NCBI GenBank assembly: GCA_963747375.1 | Contig: CAVVFL010000011.1 | Location: 248,001 to 312,000 of the forward strand | DNA: 64,000 nucleotides | DNA from: Sva-07 sp963747375 | GTDB lineage: Bacteria > Actinomycetota > Acidimicrobiia > Acidimicrobiales > Ilumatobacteraceae | Direction of reading: 5' to 3' | Shown here: positions 36,160 to 44,818 of the stretch, piece after piece | Numbering within the stretch: position 1 is the first letter of the stretch | How the letters are laid out: each line of letters opens with the position of its first letter | Position numbers and translations under genes: made by a program | Notes under the pieces: model-generated | Told to the model about the DNA's origin: nothing | Seen by the model: the letters and a program-made list of their open reading frames with translations, nothing else | The model's database searches: none

Positions 36160-37131
36160 TCAGCCGACGCGGCGAGCGGTCTCGACGAGATTGATCTCGT
36201 AGAGCACCTCGTCGAGCGCGTCTGCGGCGCTGATCGCCGCGAACCGTTGAGGGTTCTCGTCGGTACAGCACGACGGCACGGGCGACAGGATCGTCCATGG
36301 CCGTGGATGGCAGAACTGCACGACGCTGTAGCGCTCACCTTCGTAGGCAGGATCGGCGACAACGCGGTGCCAACCGATCGGGATCACGCCGTTGGTGAGC
36401 CGTTCGAGCATGATGCCCGTGTTGATGATCACGGCATTGTCGGGTGGGGTCGCATCGACCCAACCGTCGTCGACCTTCACCTGCAACCCGGGTGCCGTGG
36501 CACGCGGCAGGGCGGTGATCAGGTTGATGTCGCCGTGCTCGGCGGCCCACACGTGGCCGTCCTCACCCAGATCGGACATCGCCGGGTAGCGGATCGCCCG
36601 GGTCAGGGTCGGGCCGTCGGCGACCATGTCGTCGAAGAACGTCTCGTGGCAACCGATGCCCTCCGCGATGACACGCAGGAAACGGCGCTGCAAGTCGGCG
36701 ATCGACCCGTGGAAACGGTAGAGCACCTCGGTGATGCCCGGCACCGCGTCCTCGGGAAGGAGCTGGTCGGGATAGGCCGTCGAGAACTTTCGCTTGAGCG
36801 GATGCCCGGCTGCGATCGGTGTCGACCAGTTCAGCATCTCCTTCCAGTCGGGTTTGTCGCTCGATGCGGCAGTCTCCACGAGCAGGCCGGTGTATCCGGT
36901 CTGGCCGTGCGCGCCGGGAGCAACGAAGCGCTGCTTGTCGCTCGCGGACAACTCGAAGAACGTCCGCAACATGGCATACGTGGTGTCGAGCAGGTCTTCG
37001 GACAGGTCGTGGCTGGTGTAGACGAATCCCGTTTCGAGGCTTCGGCGCACGCCGTCGACCACGGCGCGGCGCCGCGGACCCGTCGTCGATTCGAACGCCA
37101 GCAGATCGACGTCGAGGATCTCGTTGCTCAT
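36160..37131 (-). CDS. 2-oxoglutarate/Fe(II) oxygenase of the isopenicillin N synthase-like family
   Basis: 323 residues, intact. Iron ligands: His and Asp in AAEHGDINLITAL (HxD) and His in IPIGWHRVVADP. The co-substrate Arg/Ser pair is in GERYSVVQFCHP. The N-terminal DIOX_N domain has RRSLETGFVYTSHDL. Such enzymes hydroxylate, desaturate or cyclise small molecules using oxygen; a substrate cannot be given. No beta-lactam or ethylene genes are nearby. ATG 37131 has TAGCGT seven bases upstream. It ends four bases after the convergent cell-wall hydrolase gene. Confidence 0.85.
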   Translation of the reverse strand: MSNEILDVDLLAFESTTGPRRRAVVDGVRRSLETGFVYTSHDLSEDLLDTTYAMLRTFFELSASDKQRFVAPGAHGQTGYTGLLVETAASSDKPDWKEMLNWSTPIAAGHPLKRKFSTAYPDQLLPEDAVPGITEVLYRFHGSIADLQRRFLRVIAEGIGCHETFFDDMVADGPTLTRAIRYPAMSDLGEDGHVWAAEHGDINLITALPRATAPGLQVKVDDGWVDATPPDNAVIINTGIMLERLTNGVIPIGWHRVVADPAYEGERYSVVQFCHPRPWTILSPVPSCCTDENPQRFAAISAADALDEVLYEINLVETARRVG

Positions 37132-37138
37132 GTCGGCA

Positions 37139-37144
37139 ACGCTA
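37139..37144 (-). promoter_or_regulatory. TANNNT -10 box (TAGCGT) of the 2OG-Fe oxygenase gene
   Basis: TAGCGT on the minus strand, seven bases before ATG 37131, overlapping the stop codon of the upstream desulfhydrase gene. Confidence 0.45.
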
Positions 37145-38158
37145 CCGGTCGGCGCCACTCGGCTCCGGCGGCACACCGTTCGCCGCGAACAGCGCCGGCC
37201 AGCCCCCGGTATGGATGAAGACGACGTCGCTGTCGAATCGACCCTCGCCGGCCAAACCGAGCAACCCCGAACATCCCTTGCCCGAATACGTGCGGTCGAG
37301 CAGCCACCCGCCGCGGTGCGCCGCCCATCGGATCGCGGCGTCACCGTCGGCCGTCGGGATCGCGTAGTCCTCGCCGATCCACCGTGTGTCGACCTCGACG
37401 TCCTCATGGGCGACGATCGCCGTCGAACCCATCAGGGTGAGCGTGTGGTTGGCGAGCTCCGCAATGTCGGGACGGCCAATGTTGACGCCTTTGGCCACGC
37501 CGATGGCGATCACGTCGGGAACCCATCGGCCGCCGTGCGCAGCTGCTGCCCGACCAGCGAGCAGGCCGGCATGGGTGCCGCCGCTCGACGAGGTGAACAC
37601 GACGTGGCCGGGTGCGACACCAGCCGCCTCGAACTGATCGAGCAACTCGATGAACGCGGCCGCGTACCCGAGCGCGCCGACGGCGGTGCTGCCTCCGATC
37701 GGGATCGCGTACGGTGCCAGGCCGTCGTCGGCGAGCTGCTCGGTCAACGATTCGCGGGCCATCTCCAGCTCGCCCCAGTGGCTCTCCTCGGCGCCGGTGA
37801 AGTGCAGCTGGGCGCCGAACAGCATCGACAACAGCTGGTTGCCCGTGACCTCGTCGGGACGGTCGCCGGACAGTACGAGATGCACTTCGAGCCCGAGCCG
37901 GGCACCCGCAGCAGCGGTCATCCGGCAGTGGTTCGACTGCGCAGCACCGACGGTCACCAGTGCCCGCGCTCCCGTGTGGAGTGCCTCACCGCAGAGGAAC
38001 TCGAGTTTGCGGGCCTTGTTGCCACCACCGCCGAGCCCGGTCAGGTCGTCGCGTTTCACCCAGAGGTGAGATCCGCCGTCGAGGGTTGGACCCGCTTCGA
38101 GCGGAGTGGGCAGCGTGGCGAGCCGAGCTCGTTCGAGATGATCGAACACAACCTTCAT
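37142..38158 (-). CDS. D-cysteine desulfhydrase / ACC deaminase family PLP enzyme
   Basis: 338 residues, intact. Fold type II PLP enzyme: lysine in GLGGGGNKARKLEFLCGEA, then VTVGAAQSNHCRMTAAAGA, where the Gln-Ser-Asn-His segment binds the substrate carboxylate. VVFTSSSGGTHAGLLAG is the phosphate-binding loop region, and FIHTGGWPALFA closes the domain. The family covers D-cysteine desulfhydrase and 1-aminocyclopropane-1-carboxylate deaminase; sequence alone does not separate them, and D-cysteine desulfhydrase is commoner. It is divergent from ung by 17 bp. Confidence 0.82.
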   Translation of the reverse strand: MKVVFDHLERARLATLPTPLEAGPTLDGGSHLWVKRDDLTGLGGGGNKARKLEFLCGEALHTGARALVTVGAAQSNHCRMTAAAGARLGLEVHLVLSGDRPDEVTGNQLLSMLFGAQLHFTGAEESHWGELEMARESLTEQLADDGLAPYAIPIGGSTAVGALGYAAAFIELLDQFEAAGVAPGHVVFTSSSGGTHAGLLAGRAAAAHGGRWVPDVIAIGVAKGVNIGRPDIAELANHTLTLMGSTAIVAHEDVEVDTRWIGEDYAIPTADGDAAIRWAAHRGGWLLDRTYSGKGCSGLLGLAGEGRFDSDVVFIHTGGWPALFAANGVPPEPSGADR

Positions 38159-38175
38159 GCTAGGCAGGTACGTCG

Positions 38176-38854
38176 ATGCCGAAGACCGACTGGAACCCGT
38201 TGCTGCGAGATCAGTTCGAGGAGCCCTACTGGAGCGAGCTGCAATCGTTCGTCGCCGACGAACGACGACGCCACGCCGTGTACCCACCACCGCACGACGT
38301 GTTCGCCGCGTTGCACCTGACGCCGTACGCCGAGACGCGGGTGGTCATCCTGGGCCAGGACCCGTACCACGGGCCACAGCAGGCGCACGGTCTGTGCTTC
38401 TCGGTGCGACCAGGCGTGCGCATTCCGCCGTCGCTGATGAACATCCACAAGGAACTCCACGACGATCTCGGGCTGCCGATCCCCGACCACGGAAACCTGG
38501 AGGCATGGGCACGTCACGGCGTGCTCCTGCTCAACACGACCCTGACCGTTCGCGCCGGCGAAGCCGCCTCGCACCAGAAGCACGGTTGGGAGACGTTCAC
38601 CGATCACATCATCGAGGTCGTCGACGGCAAGCCCGAACCCGTGGTGTTCATCCTGTGGGGGAACTCGGCTCGACGGAAACGCTCGTTGATCGACACCAAC
38701 CGGCACATCGTGATCGAGTCGGCGCACCCATCGCCCCTGTCGGCCCACAACGGCTTCTTCGGCAGCAAGCCGTTCAGCCGCGCCAACGCGGCGCTCGTTG
38801 CGGTCGGGCCGCGAGCCGATCGACTGGAATCTGGCCGATTCGGGGAGGATGTAG
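38176..38854 (+). CDS. ung: Uracil-DNA glycosylase, one frame break near the end
   Basis: Family 1 UDG. The water-activating loop is VVILGQDPYHGPQQAHGLCF with catalytic Asp. The uracil pocket is VLLLNTTLTVRAGEAASHQK and the Leu-loop is AHPSPLSAHNGFFG with catalytic His. FSRANAAL is the family C-terminal signature. One extra C near 38806 shifts the tail; reading across it gives VGREPIDWNLADSGRM and a TAG at 38852-38854, the normal ending. This places the stop three bases before the yihY ATG. It removes uracil from DNA in base-excision repair. Confidence 0.9.
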
Positions 38855-38857
38855 GTC

Positions 38858-39731
38858 ATGGCGTGGACCACCGGTGAACGGATGATGGATCTGCGAGCGA
38901 AGCACCCCGCGATCGAGGTGGGCATCGACACGCTCGACGGCTGGCGACGTCACATCTCCGGACGCAACGCATCGGTGGTGGCCTTCTTCGGCTTCCTGTC
39001 GATCTTCCCGCTCCTGCTGGCGGCCACGACGATCCTCGGCCTCGTCCTGAAGGACAACAAGGAGCTGCAGCAACGGATCATCGACGGCGCCCTCGACGAC
39101 ATCCCGGTGCTGGGAGCGGAGTTGAAGGCCGATCCGGCATCGCTCAATGGCAGCGTGTGGGTGCTGGTCCTCGGGCTCGCAGCCGCGCTGTGGAGTGCGA
39201 CGAAGGCCTTCGTCGCACTCCAGCGCGGCCTCGACGACGTATGGGAAGTCGAGGTCGATCACCGTGACGCCATGCCCGAGCAGCGCGGCAAGGCGCTGCT
39301 CGGGCTGGTGTTGATCGGCGGGGCCCAGATCGCCGGTCTGGCGTTGAGCACCGATCGTCAGCGAGGCAGATCTGCCGCTCGGAGGCCGCGTGTTGCTGTC
39401 GGTCGGCAACGTGGCGATCAACGTGGCGATCGTCGCGGTCATGTTCCGCTACCTGACCGCGGCGACACCGACATGGCGCGACGTGCGGCCCGGCGCGGTG
39501 ACCGCCGGCATCGCCGCCACCCTGCTCCAGCAGTTCGGCACGAGGATCGTGGTGCAGATCAGCTCGAACGCGAGCGACACGTACGGCCAGTTCGCGCTCG
39601 TGCTCGGCATCGTCACCTGGCTGAGCCTCCTGGCGATCGCCACGATCATGAGCGCCGAGCTCACCGCTGCGCTCATACGCCGGCGCGACGGGTCGCTCGC
39701 ACGCGTGCAACCCGCCGACGCCACGACCTGA
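38858..39731 (+). CDS. YihY/BrkB family membrane protein, one frame break
   Basis: About 291 residues. It starts MAWTTGERMMDLRAKHPAIE and has about six membrane helices: FFGFLSIFPLLLAATTILG, WVLVLGLAAALWSATKAFV with LQRGLDDVWEV, LVLIGGAQIAGLAL, VAINVAIVAVMFRYLT, and LVLGIVTWLSLLAIATIMSA. The GLDDVWEV motif is diagnostic of the family (formerly mis-called ribonuclease BN). A break near 39360 separates GLALS from LPLGGRVLLSVGNV. Function unknown. It is co-transcribed with ung and ends 13 bases before a convergent gene. Confidence 0.83.
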
Positions 39732-39744
39732 CGATCGTGTGAAT

Positions 39745-40291
39745 TCAGGGTCGAAGGACCGGGTACCCGTCGAGCACGCAGAGCAACGGCGACATCGTCC
39801 GCGGTGGCAGGGCGATGTCCGAGCTCACCCGCTCGGACCTCGCCGATCCACTGGTCGTGCTGGTACTCGTGGTTCACGAGCGCTCGCACGAGCCCGCCGG
39901 CCACCACCGACAACTGGTCGGGCGCACCCACGTCACCCGCACGGATCGCATCGACGCGGGCCATCACCCGCTCGGACACAGCGGCGCGATAGTCGGCGAG
40001 ACGCCCCCGATCGGGAAGGTCCCCGCGGTCGGGTTCCGGTGTGGCGCTGTCCATGAGTGCATCGAGTGCGGGATCGGGGCTCGGCTCGGCGGCGAGCAGA
40101 TTGCGCACCATGAAGTGCGCCACAGCTGCCTGATGCCCGAGGTGCCAACCGATGGCGCTGGAGTTCTCGTTCGGACGCCAGCGGATCTCGTCGTCGGTCA
40201 GGTCGAGCCAGAGCGCATCGGTGAACGCCCAGGCGCGCTGCAATTCGGCGACCAGGTCGTCGAGCGACGGGTTCGGCGACGAATCGTTCAT
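39745..40291 (-). CDS. DinB-like four-helix metal-binding protein, probable frame break at the C-terminus
   Basis: About 180 residues. DinB/mycothiol-dependent-like bundle: LVAELQRAWAFTDALWLDL, then SSAIGWHLGHQAAVAHFMVRNL with the first His, and RALVNHEYQHDQWIGEVRAG with the later His pair, the usual three-His metal site. In the continuous frame the tail runs into sequence overlapping yihY. One base shift near 39815 gives the more natural ending PLLCVLDGYPVLRP with a stop at 39745, so I use that. The ATG overlaps the stop of the hydrolase-OsmC gene (ATGA), making these two genes an operon. The cofactor or substrate is unknown. Confidence 0.7.
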
Positions 40292-41550
40292 GCGGGATCG
40301 TGCTCGTGATCGGCGAGGGTGGTCACGATCGAGCTGGCCGACGCGAGCGTGCGATGGACCGGGCACTTGTCGGCGATCTCGAGCAGTTTGGCTCGATCGG
40401 CGTCGGTGAGGTCGTCCCCGGCGATGTGGAGCACTCGGTCGAACCGGTCGATCATCCCCGTTCGGCCCGCGAGTCGCTCGTTGTCGGCACACTCGATGCA
40501 GTCGTCGGCGTGGACCTTGCCGTGGGTGACCTCGACGGTGACCTGATCGAGCGGCAGCTGCTTGCGGTCGGCGTACATCCGCAACGTCATCGACGTACAG
40601 GCACCGAGCGCCGCTCCGAGGAAGTCGTACGGCGACGGCCCTGCGTCGAACCCGCCAACCGACTCGGGCTCGTCGGCGAGCATTCGGTGACGCCCGACGA
40701 CCACATGGTTGAGGAATGCTCCCTGGCTCGTCTCGGCGACGACGACCGGAGCGGTGGCGCGTGGCACATCGAGCGCGCCACTCTCGTCGACGACGTACCG
40801 GTTGGCGAACGCACCGATCATCGATGCCGCGAACGCAGCATCGGAGTACTCCGACAGCAGGTGGTCGGCGCCGTCGAGTGACACGAAGTTCTTCGGATGG
40901 CGGGCGGCCACGAAGATCTCCGCCGCATGCTCGATGCCGACGGTGTTGTCGATCGGCGAGTGCAGCACCAACAGCGCCTTTTTCAGCGTGGCGACCCGAT
41001 CGGTGACCACGTGGTTGCGGAGATCGTCGACGAACTGCTGACGGATCGTGAAGGCTCGTCCGGCGAGCTGCACCTCGGCGACTCCCGACGACTCGATCTC
41101 GTCGAGCGACGACGTGAACACGCCGGTGACGTGTTCCGGACTCGAGGGGGCGCCGATCGTCGCGACGGCGCGCACTTCGGCGATCGATCCGGCCACGGCG
41201 AGAACCGCCGACCCGCCGAGCGAGTGACCGATCAACACCTGGGGCGCGCGATGGTTGGCTCGCAGCCAGTCGGCGGCGGCGACGAGGTCCTCGGTGTTCG
41301 ACGTGAAGTTGGTGTTCGCGAACTCACCCTCGCTCATGCCCAGTCCGGTGAAGTCGAACCGCAGCACACCGAAGCCGACGTCGGTCAGGGCATTCGCGAT
41401 GCGCGACGCCGCATGAATGTCCTTTCCACACGTGAAGCAGTGCGCAAACAGTGCGAACGCCTTCGGCGGGCCGGCCGGGAGGTCGAGTCGGGCGGCCAAC
41501 ATGGTGCCCTGGCTGCCCGCGAAGGTGATCCGTTCGATTCGTGCTCCCAT
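40288..41550 (-). CDS. Bifunctional alpha/beta hydrolase and OsmC family protein
   Basis: 420 residues, intact. Residues 1-255 form an alpha/beta hydrolase: KAFALFAHCFTCGKDIHAA, nucleophile elbow LIGHSLGGSAVLAVAG with Ser, Asp in VLHSPIDNTVGIEHA, and His in SLDGADHLLSE. Residues 275-415 form an OsmC-like domain with ECADNERLAGRTG and the redox Cys in LGAALGACTSMTLRMYAD, plus the second Cys in EIADKCPVHRTL. OsmC domains reduce organic hydroperoxides. The fused form is widespread, so the pairing is known, but the joint reaction is not settled. ATG 41550 has TACCGT seven bases upstream. Confidence 0.88.
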   Translation of the reverse strand: MGARIERITFAGSQGTMLAARLDLPAGPPKAFALFAHCFTCGKDIHAASRIANALTDVGFGVLRFDFTGLGMSEGEFANTNFTSNTEDLVAAADWLRANHRAPQVLIGHSLGGSAVLAVAGSIAEVRAVATIGAPSSPEHVTGVFTSSLDEIESSGVAEVQLAGRAFTIRQQFVDDLRNHVVTDRVATLKKALLVLHSPIDNTVGIEHAAEIFVAARHPKNFVSLDGADHLLSEYSDAAFAASMIGAFANRYVVDESGALDVPRATAPVVVAETSQGAFLNHVVVGRHRMLADEPESVGGFDAGPSPYDFLGAALGACTSMTLRMYADRKQLPLDQVTVEVTHGKVHADDCIECADNERLAGRTGMIDRFDRVLHIAGDDLTDADRAKLLEIADKCPVHRTLASASSIVTTLADHEHDPA

Positions 41551-41557
41551 GGGCCGG

Positions 41558-41563
41558 ACGGTA
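41558..41563 (-). promoter_or_regulatory. TANNNT -10 box (TACCGT) of the hydrolase-OsmC gene
   Basis: TACCGT on the minus strand, seven bases before ATG 41550. Confidence 0.45.
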
Positions 41564-41607
41564 CCCGCGTTCCCGGTCGGGCCGGTCAGCTCGCGGGGCC
41601 GACGCAC

Positions 41608-41613
41608 TACCAT
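41608..41613 (+). promoter_or_regulatory. TANNNT -10 box (TACCAT) before the antiporter micro-ORF
   Basis: TACCAT followed by eight bases and the ATG of a short ORF at 41622, consistent with a leaderless transcript. Confidence 0.4.
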
Positions 41614-41621
41614 CGCCTCGG

Positions 41622-41657
41622 ATGCAGCCCGCTGACCAGCCCGCCGGGCGACCATGA
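41622..41657 (+). CDS. Candidate 11-codon leader peptide coupled to the antiporter gene
   Basis: The ORF reads MQPADQPAGRP and then TGA. The TGA overlaps the antiporter ATG (ATGA at 41654-41657). The start lies at the leaderless distance from a TACCAT box. A ribosome starting here would finish exactly on the antiporter start, so translation of the two would be linked. It is too short for homology. Pro-rich content (PADQPAGRP) could slow translation. It may be a coincidence of a GC-rich spacer. Confidence 0.35.
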   Translation: MQPADQPAGRP

Positions 41658-43510
41658 CGACCATTCTCGCCGCGGGTGAGTCGGCGGTCGGTCCCGCGCT
41701 CGCGCTGATCCTGGGCGCCGGGATGCTCGCTCAGTGGCTCGCATGGCGCACGCAGATCCCATCGATCATCGCGCTGCTCCTGGCCGGGCTCCTCCTCGGC
41801 CCGGTCACCGGGATCGTCGACCCGGACGAGTTGCTCGGCGGGACGCTCTTCCCACTCGTGTCATTGGCCGTGGCGGTGATCCTGTTCGAGGGCGGGCTCG
41901 ACCTCCCTCCGCGTGAGCTGCGATCCACCGGAATCGTCGTTCGCCGCCTGATCACCGTCGGTGCCGTGGCCACGTTCCTGGTGGCGTGGTTCAGCGCTCG
42001 CGAGATCTTCGGCATCTCCAACCAGACCGCGATGGTGCTCGGCGCGGTGCTCGTCGTCACCGGCCCCACAGTGGTCGGACCACTGCTCCGATTCGTCCGG
42101 CCAACCGGCACGACCGGCCCGATTCTTCGCGCCGAAGGTGTCTTGATCGATCCGATCGGAGCCACCGGTGCGTTGCTCGCATTCGAGATCGTGGTGACCG
42201 ACGCCCCCGACGAGGCCGTGTCGAAGTTGATCGGGGTGCTCCTGCTCACGATCGTGGCGGGCGCCGGTTTGGGGCTCGCGGCGGCCGTCGTGCTCGACAC
42301 GGCGTTGCGACGCTTCCTCATCCCCGATCAGCTCGTCGTCCCGGTCACGTTCGCTTTCGTCGTCGCGTCGTTCGTCGCGGCCAACGAGGTCCAGGAGGAG
42401 GCCGGACTCCTCGCCGTGACGGTGCTCGGGATCTACCTCGCCCGACGTGAGAGTTCCACGATCCGCCAAGTGCTCGAGTTCAACGAGAGCCTGCGCACGC
42501 TGCTCATCTCCGTGCTGTTCATCCTGTTGGCAGCGCGGATCGAGGCCGGGGCGCTCCAGGACGTGTTCGTCCCGGCGATCGGTTTCGTCGCGGTGCTGGT
42601 GTTCGTCGCCCGCCCGCTGTCCGTGCTGGTGTCGACCGTGCGCACCTCGCTGAACTGGCGCGAGCGGGTGTTCCTCATGACGATGGCACCTCGCGGCATC
42701 GTTGCAGCAGCGGTGTCGGCGATCTTCGCGATTCGTCTCGAAGAGGAGGCCGTCCCCGACGCGTCGAAGATCGTGCCGATCGTGTTCCTGGTGATCATCG
42801 GCACGATCATCGTCTACGGATTCGCTGCCGGGCCGGCCGCGAGGTGGCTCGGGCTTGCCGAGGCGCACGCCAACGGCGTGCTCATCGCCGGCTCGCACGC
42901 CGTCGCCCGCGGTCTCGGCACCGAACTCAACAAGCGCAAGATCAAGACGTTGCTCGTCGACACCGATCCGTACAACGTGACGCGTGCCATCGCTGCGGGG
43001 CTCTCGGCGCGCCGGATCAGTGTGTTGTCGGAGGAGGCAACCCATGCGCTCGACCTGCGCGGCATCGGACGGCTGCTTGCGCTCACGTCGAACGACGAGG
43101 TGAACGCGCTCGCGACCGCACGCTTCGCGCGGGTGTTCGGGCGACGCGAGGTCTTCCAACTCGCCCCCGGCAAACGACGCGCCGGCGACTCGACGGTGCC
43201 GGAGGAGCACCTCGGTCGCGTCATCGGCGTGGATGGAATCAGTTACGCGACGCTCGACGAACGTTCGCGCCAGGGTTGGAAGGTCCGCGGAGCGCGCAGC
43301 GGCGGCGTCGTCGAGTCGGCCGTCGAGTCCGACCTGTTCATCCCGATGGTCCGCGTGGCCGATGGTCGCATGGCCTTCCTGTGCCGCAACGATCCGCTTC
43401 CGACCGCGGGCGACGTGATCGGTCTCGCAGCACCATCGGTGCAGAAGCAGCTCGACGACGACGTCGCCGCCCACGACGACACCAGCCCCGCCGGCACCCC
43501 CCGAGACTGA
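41654..43510 (+). CDS. CPA1-type cation:proton antiporter with TrkA-N and TrkA-C domains
   Basis: 618 residues, intact. About twelve membrane helices form a sodium/proton exchanger domain: IIALLLAGLLLGPVTGIVDP, SLAVAVILFEGGLDL with the conserved FEGGL, VLVVTGPTVVGPLLRFVRP with T-G-P, and LIDPIGATGALLAFEIV with the ion-site Asp. The cytoplasmic part is a Rossmann TrkA-N domain (NGVLIAGSHAVARGLGTEL, TLLVDTDPYNVTRA). A short C-terminal TrkA-C-like region lacks a second Rossmann motif. It likely exchanges Na+ or K+ for H+ under nucleotide control. The gene is divergent from the hydrolase-OsmC gene. The stop lies inside a strong palindrome. Confidence 0.85.
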   Translation: MTTILAAGESAVGPALALILGAGMLAQWLAWRTQIPSIIALLLAGLLLGPVTGIVDPDELLGGTLFPLVSLAVAVILFEGGLDLPPRELRSTGIVVRRLITVGAVATFLVAWFSAREIFGISNQTAMVLGAVLVVTGPTVVGPLLRFVRPTGTTGPILRAEGVLIDPIGATGALLAFEIVVTDAPDEAVSKLIGVLLLTIVAGAGLGLAAAVVLDTALRRFLIPDQLVVPVTFAFVVASFVAANEVQEEAGLLAVTVLGIYLARRESSTIRQVLEFNESLRTLLISVLFILLAARIEAGALQDVFVPAIGFVAVLVFVARPLSVLVSTVRTSLNWRERVFLMTMAPRGIVAAAVSAIFAIRLEEEAVPDASKIVPIVFLVIIGTIIVYGFAAGPAARWLGLAEAHANGVLIAGSHAVARGLGTELNKRKIKTLLVDTDPYNVTRAIAAGLSARRISVLSEEATHALDLRGIGRLLALTSNDEVNALATARFARVFGRREVFQLAPGKRRAGDSTVPEEHLGRVIGVDGISYATLDERSRQGWKVRGARSGGVVESAVESDLFIPMVRVADGRMAFLCRNDPLPTAGDVIGLAAPSVQKQLDDDVAAHDDTSPAGTPRD

Positions 43511-43539
43511 GACGCACGGTCAGCTGACCCCGCGTCTCA
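43508..43539. terminator. Palindrome containing both stop codons of convergent genes
   Basis: TGAGACGC (43508-43515) pairs with GCGTCTCA (43532-43539), and inside it GGTCAGCTGACC (43518-43529) is a perfect palindrome. The first TGA is the antiporter stop and the last TCA is the acyl-CoA dehydrogenase stop. A bidirectional terminator is the likely role. Confidence 0.65.
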
Positions 43540-44781
43540 TGTCCGGCCGAAGCTGAAGAGGTGCTGGCCGACCTTGCGCATCTGGATCTCCTCGGAGCCC
43601 TCGGTGATGCGGTAGCGACGATGGTGGCGGTAGATGTGCTCGAAGGGCATGTGGCGCGAATAGCCCACACCGCCGCAGGTCTGCATCGCCCGGTCGGCCG
43701 CATCACACGCCAGCCGGTTGGCGCGGTAGTTGCACATCGCCACGAGGTGAGTGACCTCCATGTGGTGTTTCTCGTCGAGCATCGAGGCCGTGTACCGAAC
43801 GAGCTGACGCAGCATCGCCGCCTCGGTGTGCAATTCGACGAGGGGGAACTGGATGCCCTGGTTGACCGACAACTTCTTGCCCCAGGTGATCCGGCTGTTG
43901 GCGTAGGCGACAGCCTCGTCGATGCAGTACTGCGCTGCGCCGAGCGAGGACGCCGCCTGGCGGATGCGGTTCTCGTGCACGAAGTGCTGCGCGAGTTCCA
44001 GGCCGCGGTCGACCTCGCCGAACAGCGCGTCGGACCCGACGCGCACGTCGCTGAGACTCACCTCTGCGTGATCGGTTGGCATGTTGAACGTCCACCAGAA
44101 GAACTCCACCTGGAAGCCCGGCGCATCGGTCGGCACGAGAAAGGCGCTGATGCCCTTGGGGCTGCCGGGTTCACCGGACGTGCGGGCGAAGATGATGTCA
44201 TGAGTGGCGTGGTGGAGGCCCGAGTTCCATCGCTTCATGCCGTTGATGACCCATTCGTCGCCGTCTCGTACCGCCGTGGTCTCCATGTAGGTGGCGTCGC
44301 TGCCGTGGTTCGGTTCGGTGAGCCCGAACGCGAGTCGGCGGGTTCCGTCGAGGAAACCCGGCATCCAGTCGGCCTTCTGCTCCTCCGTGCCGAAGTCCCG
44401 CATCATCAGCACGGTCGGAAAGTTGCCGACGATCGACGACTCGTTCTGCAGATCGTTGTGCAGGCCGAGCCCCTTGTGGGCCAGGTGCTCGCGAATGATC
44501 GCCATCTTCAAGTTGCTTGCGGCCTGACCGCCGAACTCCACCGGCAGTGCGAGACGTAGCCACCCGGCCGCATCCGCGCGTCGGCGCATCTCGCGCAGCA
44601 GCGCCTCCCAGTCCTCGCGAGGGACACCGTCGTTGTCGAAGTCGGTTCGCGCCCACTCCCGGCGGTGGTCGAAGAACCGGATGTTGTCGTCCTGTTCCTC
44701 CAGCGGCTTGATCTCGGCCTCGATGAAGGCATCGAGCTGGTCGAGCGTGGCGCGGATGTCGTCGGGGATCTCGAAGTCCAT
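43537..44781 (-). CDS. Acyl-CoA dehydrogenase
   Basis: 414 residues, intact. FAD-dependent acyl-CoA dehydrogenase fold: FGLTEPNHGSDATYMETTA (FAD-binding loop with acyl-CoA contact), WVINGMKRWNSGLHHATH, and SLGAAQYCIDEAVAYANSR. The catalytic base is in the segment CGGVGYSRHMPFEHIYRHHR, followed by the C-terminal RYRITEGSEEIQMRKVGQHL. The RITEG-(S/T)-E-EI pattern is the standard signature. Chain-length specificity is not predictable. It is probably reoxidised through ETF. It lies downstream of an SDR gene on the same strand with 37 bp between. Confidence 0.9.
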   Translation of the reverse strand: MDFEIPDDIRATLDQLDAFIEAEIKPLEEQDDNIRFFDHRREWARTDFDNDGVPREDWEALLREMRRRADAAGWLRLALPVEFGGQAASNLKMAIIREHLAHKGLGLHNDLQNESSIVGNFPTVLMMRDFGTEEQKADWMPGFLDGTRRLAFGLTEPNHGSDATYMETTAVRDGDEWVINGMKRWNSGLHHATHDIIFARTSGEPGSPKGISAFLVPTDAPGFQVEFFWWTFNMPTDHAEVSLSDVRVGSDALFGEVDRGLELAQHFVHENRIRQAASSLGAAQYCIDEAVAYANSRITWGKKLSVNQGIQFPLVELHTEAAMLRQLVRYTASMLDEKHHMEVTHLVAMCNYRANRLACDAADRAMQTCGGVGYSRHMPFEHIYRHHRRYRITEGSEEIQMRKVGQHLFSFGRT

Positions 44782-44818
44782 CGGTCGAGTGTGCCGACAC
44801 GACAGCAGCGGCGACGAG

